A DNA stretch of 39,754 bases from CAZZIZ01 sp964654535 (lineage in GTDB: Bacteria > Bacteroidota > Bacteroidia > Chitinophagales > UBA2359), in NCBI GenBank assembly GCA_964654535.1, contig CAZZIZ010000008.1, forward strand, positions 1-39,754. The letters are read 5' to 3'. Under the pieces are notes generated by a model. The model was not told where the DNA came from. It saw only the letters and a list, made by a program, of their open reading frames with translations, and did no database searches. The translations under genes and the position numbers were made by a program. Of the stretch, positions 37,600-39,754 are shown piece by piece; positions within the stretch are counted from its first letter, which is position 1, and the number at the start of each line of letters is the position of its first letter.

Positions 37600-39729
37600 T
37601 TAAACCTCTTGCAATTCTCCTGCATCTTTCTTTACAAGCTTAGCTTGTATGTCAAATGGCACAGTGTCATAAGAATTAAACCTTGTCGTGTATTTCGCCT
37701 TGCCTTGTGTTAAAGAGCGCAGGCTAGAAGAATAAGTTGTCAATTCCGCTAAAGGGACCTTGGCAACAATTTTCTGGTAATGACCTTCGGCATCCATTCC
37801 TTCTATCACCCCGCGACGTGTTTGCAAGTCACTCATTACATCGCCCATTGCGTTGCTGTCTACCAATATTTCCAAGCGATTTATTGGCTCCATCAATTTG
37901 GGTTTGGCTTGCGCAAAAGCATCTTTAAATGCCATCATCGAAGCCAACTTAAAAGCCATATCGTTTGAGTCTACCGCGTGCATTTTTCCATCGAAAACAG
38001 AAACGCGAATATCGCGCACGTAGGAACCAGTTAATGGACCATTCTCCATTTTTTCCATAATGCCTTTTATGATGGCGTTCTGGTATTTTCCATCTATAGC
38101 GCCACCAACAATACACCAGTTAAACACCAATTTGCCACCCCAGTCCAGTTCTATTTCTTCCGTCTTGCGAACATTCAGACCCGCTGGAGCAGGCATACCT
38201 TCGCTGTAGGGTTCAATCATCATGTGTATTTCCCCAAATTGACCAGAGCCTCCACTCTGCTTTTTGTGGCGATAGTGGGTTGTGGCACTACCTTGAATTG
38301 TTTCACGATAGGGAATCTTTGGATCAGAAAAACTCATCTGAGCCTTGTATTGATTTTCCAATTTCCACTTTACTACGTCTAAATGCAACTCACCTTGACC
38401 ATGCAGAATAGTTTGTTTCAACTCGCGACTCTGTTCAACGGTTATAGTGGGATCTTCATCCTGAATGTGGTGCAGGCCTTGAGCAACCTTTTCTATATCA
38501 CCATTGCCACTAGAAGATACGGCACGTCGAATACGAGGCTCAGGAAACTTAATGGCTTCAATATTAAAAGGCGAGCCCTTGGGATACAAGGTGGAATTGG
38601 TCTTAGTAGATTTCAACTTCACCGTGGCACCTATATCGCCGGCGTAGAGCACATCAACCGATTCACGTTGCTTACCCTTCATTACGTAGAGCTGATTTAT
38701 TTTTTCGCTATTCTCGCTATCGTTGTTGACCAACTCGTCGCCCACAGATAGTTTTCCAGAATAGACTTTAAAGAATGACATTTCTCCAAGGTGTGGTTCG
38801 GATATCGTTTTAAAAACAAATGCTACCGTCGGCCCGTCTGGATCGCAGTCAAGTGTTTTACCGCTTTTACGACTAACAGCAGGCATATCACATGATGCCG
38901 GCGCTATGTCGTGTACAAAACCCATTACGCGACCAGAGCCCATATTTTGCTTCGAAGAGCAGCAGAACAATGGAAAAATATCGTGATTCAGCATCGACAT
39001 TTTCAATCCCTTCACCATCTCTTCCTCGGTAAGCGTTCCCTTTTCAAAGTATAATTCCATCAAGCCCTCATCGTTTTCGGCGATAGACTCAATTAAATCA
39101 TTGTGCAGTTTGTTTGCTTTTTCTTTTTGGTCATCGGGTATTTCCAGTTTCTCCGGGCGACCGCCGTCCGTAGGAAATTTATAGCAAATCATTTTCAAGA
39201 CATCAACTATGGTATCAAAACCCTCTCCTTGATTCAGTGGGTACTGTACCACCGTAACGTTTGAGCCAAAACGGTCTTTCGCCTGTTCTACCGTTTTATC
39301 GAAATCAGATTTTTCAGCATCAACCTGGTTGACGGCAATCACCATAGGTGTTTTGTAGTTTTCGGTATATTCCCAGATAAGTTCGGTGCCAACCTCGACC
39401 CCGTTTTGTGCGTTCAGTATCATTATACCTGTGTCGGCAGCACGCAGTGAAGAAATCACTTCGCCCACAAAGTCGTCATAACCCGGTGTGTCAATGATAT
39501 TAATTTTATTCCCTTTCCACTCCGAGTAAAGCAAAGTCGAAAAAATTGATTTACCCTTTTCCTTTTCAATTTCGTGATAGTCGGACATTGTGTTTTGATC
39601 TTCCACAGTTCCTCGGCGTTTGGTTAAGCCGGCTTCGAAGAGCATACATTCAGCGAAAGTAGTTTTACCACAACCGCTATGCCCGAGAAGCACCACATTT
39701 TTAATGTTTGGTGTTTGATAGGTTTTCAT
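37600..39729 (-). CDS. elongation factor G-like GTPase (EF-G2 type)
   Basis: A 709-residue EF-G paralogue, starting at the ATG at 39729 (a TTG lies two codons upstream). The G domain has P-loop GHSGCGKT (16-23), DTPGYDDF (80-87) and NQVD (134-137). In true EF-G these read DTPGHVDF and NKxD, so the catalytic His is Tyr84 and the Lys of the base-reading motif is Gln. Switch I (EIEKEKGKSI) also departs from ERGITI. Domains II-V follow, with HGQGELHLDV and GQFGE. This is the EF-G-like branch (FusA2/EF-G2), whose role is unclear and which need not support translocation. No str-operon genes are nearby. Confidence 0.88.
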   Translation of the reverse strand: MKTYQTPNIKNVVLLGHSGCGKTTFAECMLFEAGLTKRRGTVEDQNTMSDYHEIEKEKGKSIFSTLLYSEWKGNKINIIDTPGYDDFVGEVISSLRAADTGIMILNAQNGVEVGTELIWEYTENYKTPMVIAVNQVDAEKSDFDKTVEQAKDRFGSNVTVVQYPLNQGEGFDTIVDVLKMICYKFPTDGGRPEKLEIPDDQKEKANKLHNDLIESIAENDEGLMELYFEKGTLTEEEMVKGLKMSMLNHDIFPLFCCSSKQNMGSGRVMGFVHDIAPASCDMPAVSRKSGKTLDCDPDGPTVAFVFKTISEPHLGEMSFFKVYSGKLSVGDELVNNDSENSEKINQLYVMKGKQRESVDVLYAGDIGATVKLKSTKTNSTLYPKGSPFNIEAIKFPEPRIRRAVSSSGNGDIEKVAQGLHHIQDEDPTITVEQSRELKQTILHGQGELHLDVVKWKLENQYKAQMSFSDPKIPYRETIQGSATTHYRHKKQSGGSGQFGEIHMMIEPYSEGMPAPAGLNVRKTEEIELDWGGKLVFNWCIVGGAIDGKYQNAIIKGIMEKMENGPLTGSYVRDIRVSVFDGKMHAVDSNDMAFKLASMMAFKDAFAQAKPKLMEPINRLEILVDSNAMGDVMSDLQTRRGVIEGMDAEGHYQKIVAKVPLAELTTYSSSLRSLTQGKAKYTTRFNSYDTVPFDIQAKLVKKDAGELQEV

Positions 39730-39754
39730 AGACAATAAGTTTTAATGAACGAGT

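Noticed and set aside
1..39754. CRISPR array, prophage, transposase gene or defence island
   Set aside because: No regularly spaced direct repeats, integrase, transposase, phage structural or known defence genes were found. The interspersed elements are the only mobile-like sequences.

Overview
The window looks like chromosomal DNA from a Bacteroidota bacterium, most likely of the order Flavobacteriales. The evidence is a secreted nuclease with a type IX secretion (T9SS) C-terminal sorting domain, a GldN-like lipoprotein, DUF4292 and DUF4154/YfiR proteins, many short lipoproteins, weak Shine-Dalgarno sites, several TTG/GTG starts, and TAnnTTTG octamers in front of genes. That octamer is the -7 element of the Bacteroidota primary sigma factor. 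The sequence is a draft scaffold with two 100-N gaps. One (2298-2397) hides part of recG. The other (22586-22685) is flanked by an identical 55-bp sequence and is probably a false gap.

Layout. 1-4504: the end of a PfkB sugar kinase, then a minus-strand group (alpha/beta hydrolase fused to a cytochrome b5-like domain, a Tudor-like conserved protein, recG, two tiny related lipoproteins). 4595-10507: glycosyltransferase, membrane-anchored protein, glycyl-tRNA synthetase, Hsp15-like S4 protein, GT2 glycosyltransferase and O-antigen ligase-like protein. 10711-15939: a plus-strand run with an ECF sigma factor, its probable soluble anti-sigma factor, meaB, scpB, rluB, an exported nuclease/phosphatase and a lipoprotein. 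15932-22482: NTP pyrophosphohydrolase, DksA/TraR-type zinc protein, YdjM-type membrane protein, DUF2130 protein, CAP-domain exported protein, lhgO, and two small proteins. 22691-26333 (minus): oligopeptidase B-like lipoprotein, ABM monooxygenase, GldN-like lipoprotein. 26398-32265 (plus): dut, TPR protein, DUF4292 lipoprotein, EnvC-like degenerate M23 protein, tatA, gatA. 32294-37019 (minus): TonB-dependent receptor, YfiR, CHASE8-type histidine kinase and ElaA acetyltransferase as one tight operon. 37218-39729: a small HTH-like protein with a strong terminator, and an EF-G paralogue.

Most genes are ordinary housekeeping and envelope genes. The most unusual signal lies between genes. Five interspersed elements of about 155-210 bp (3966, 6198, 16431, 24928, 25626) share the ends GGGCGTGCCC and CTATCCCTCACGC and an internal GGTCGGGCT. 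They fall into two sequence subfamilies that fold into the same shape: a hexamer-stem hairpin with a T(A/T)AG-type loop, an asymmetric 3/1 internal loop, and outer helices whose bases change in compensating pairs between copies. This points to selection on RNA or single-stranded DNA structure. One copy supplies the last codons and stop of a gene. A second, unrelated inverted pair of small hairpins (25539-25619) resembles a REP doublet.

A second point of interest is the TonB receptor/YfiR/CHASE8-kinase operon. It resembles the YfiR-YfiN envelope signalling pair but has a histidine kinase output in place of a diguanylate cyclase. No tRNA, rRNA, CRISPR array, transposase gene or prophage was seen.
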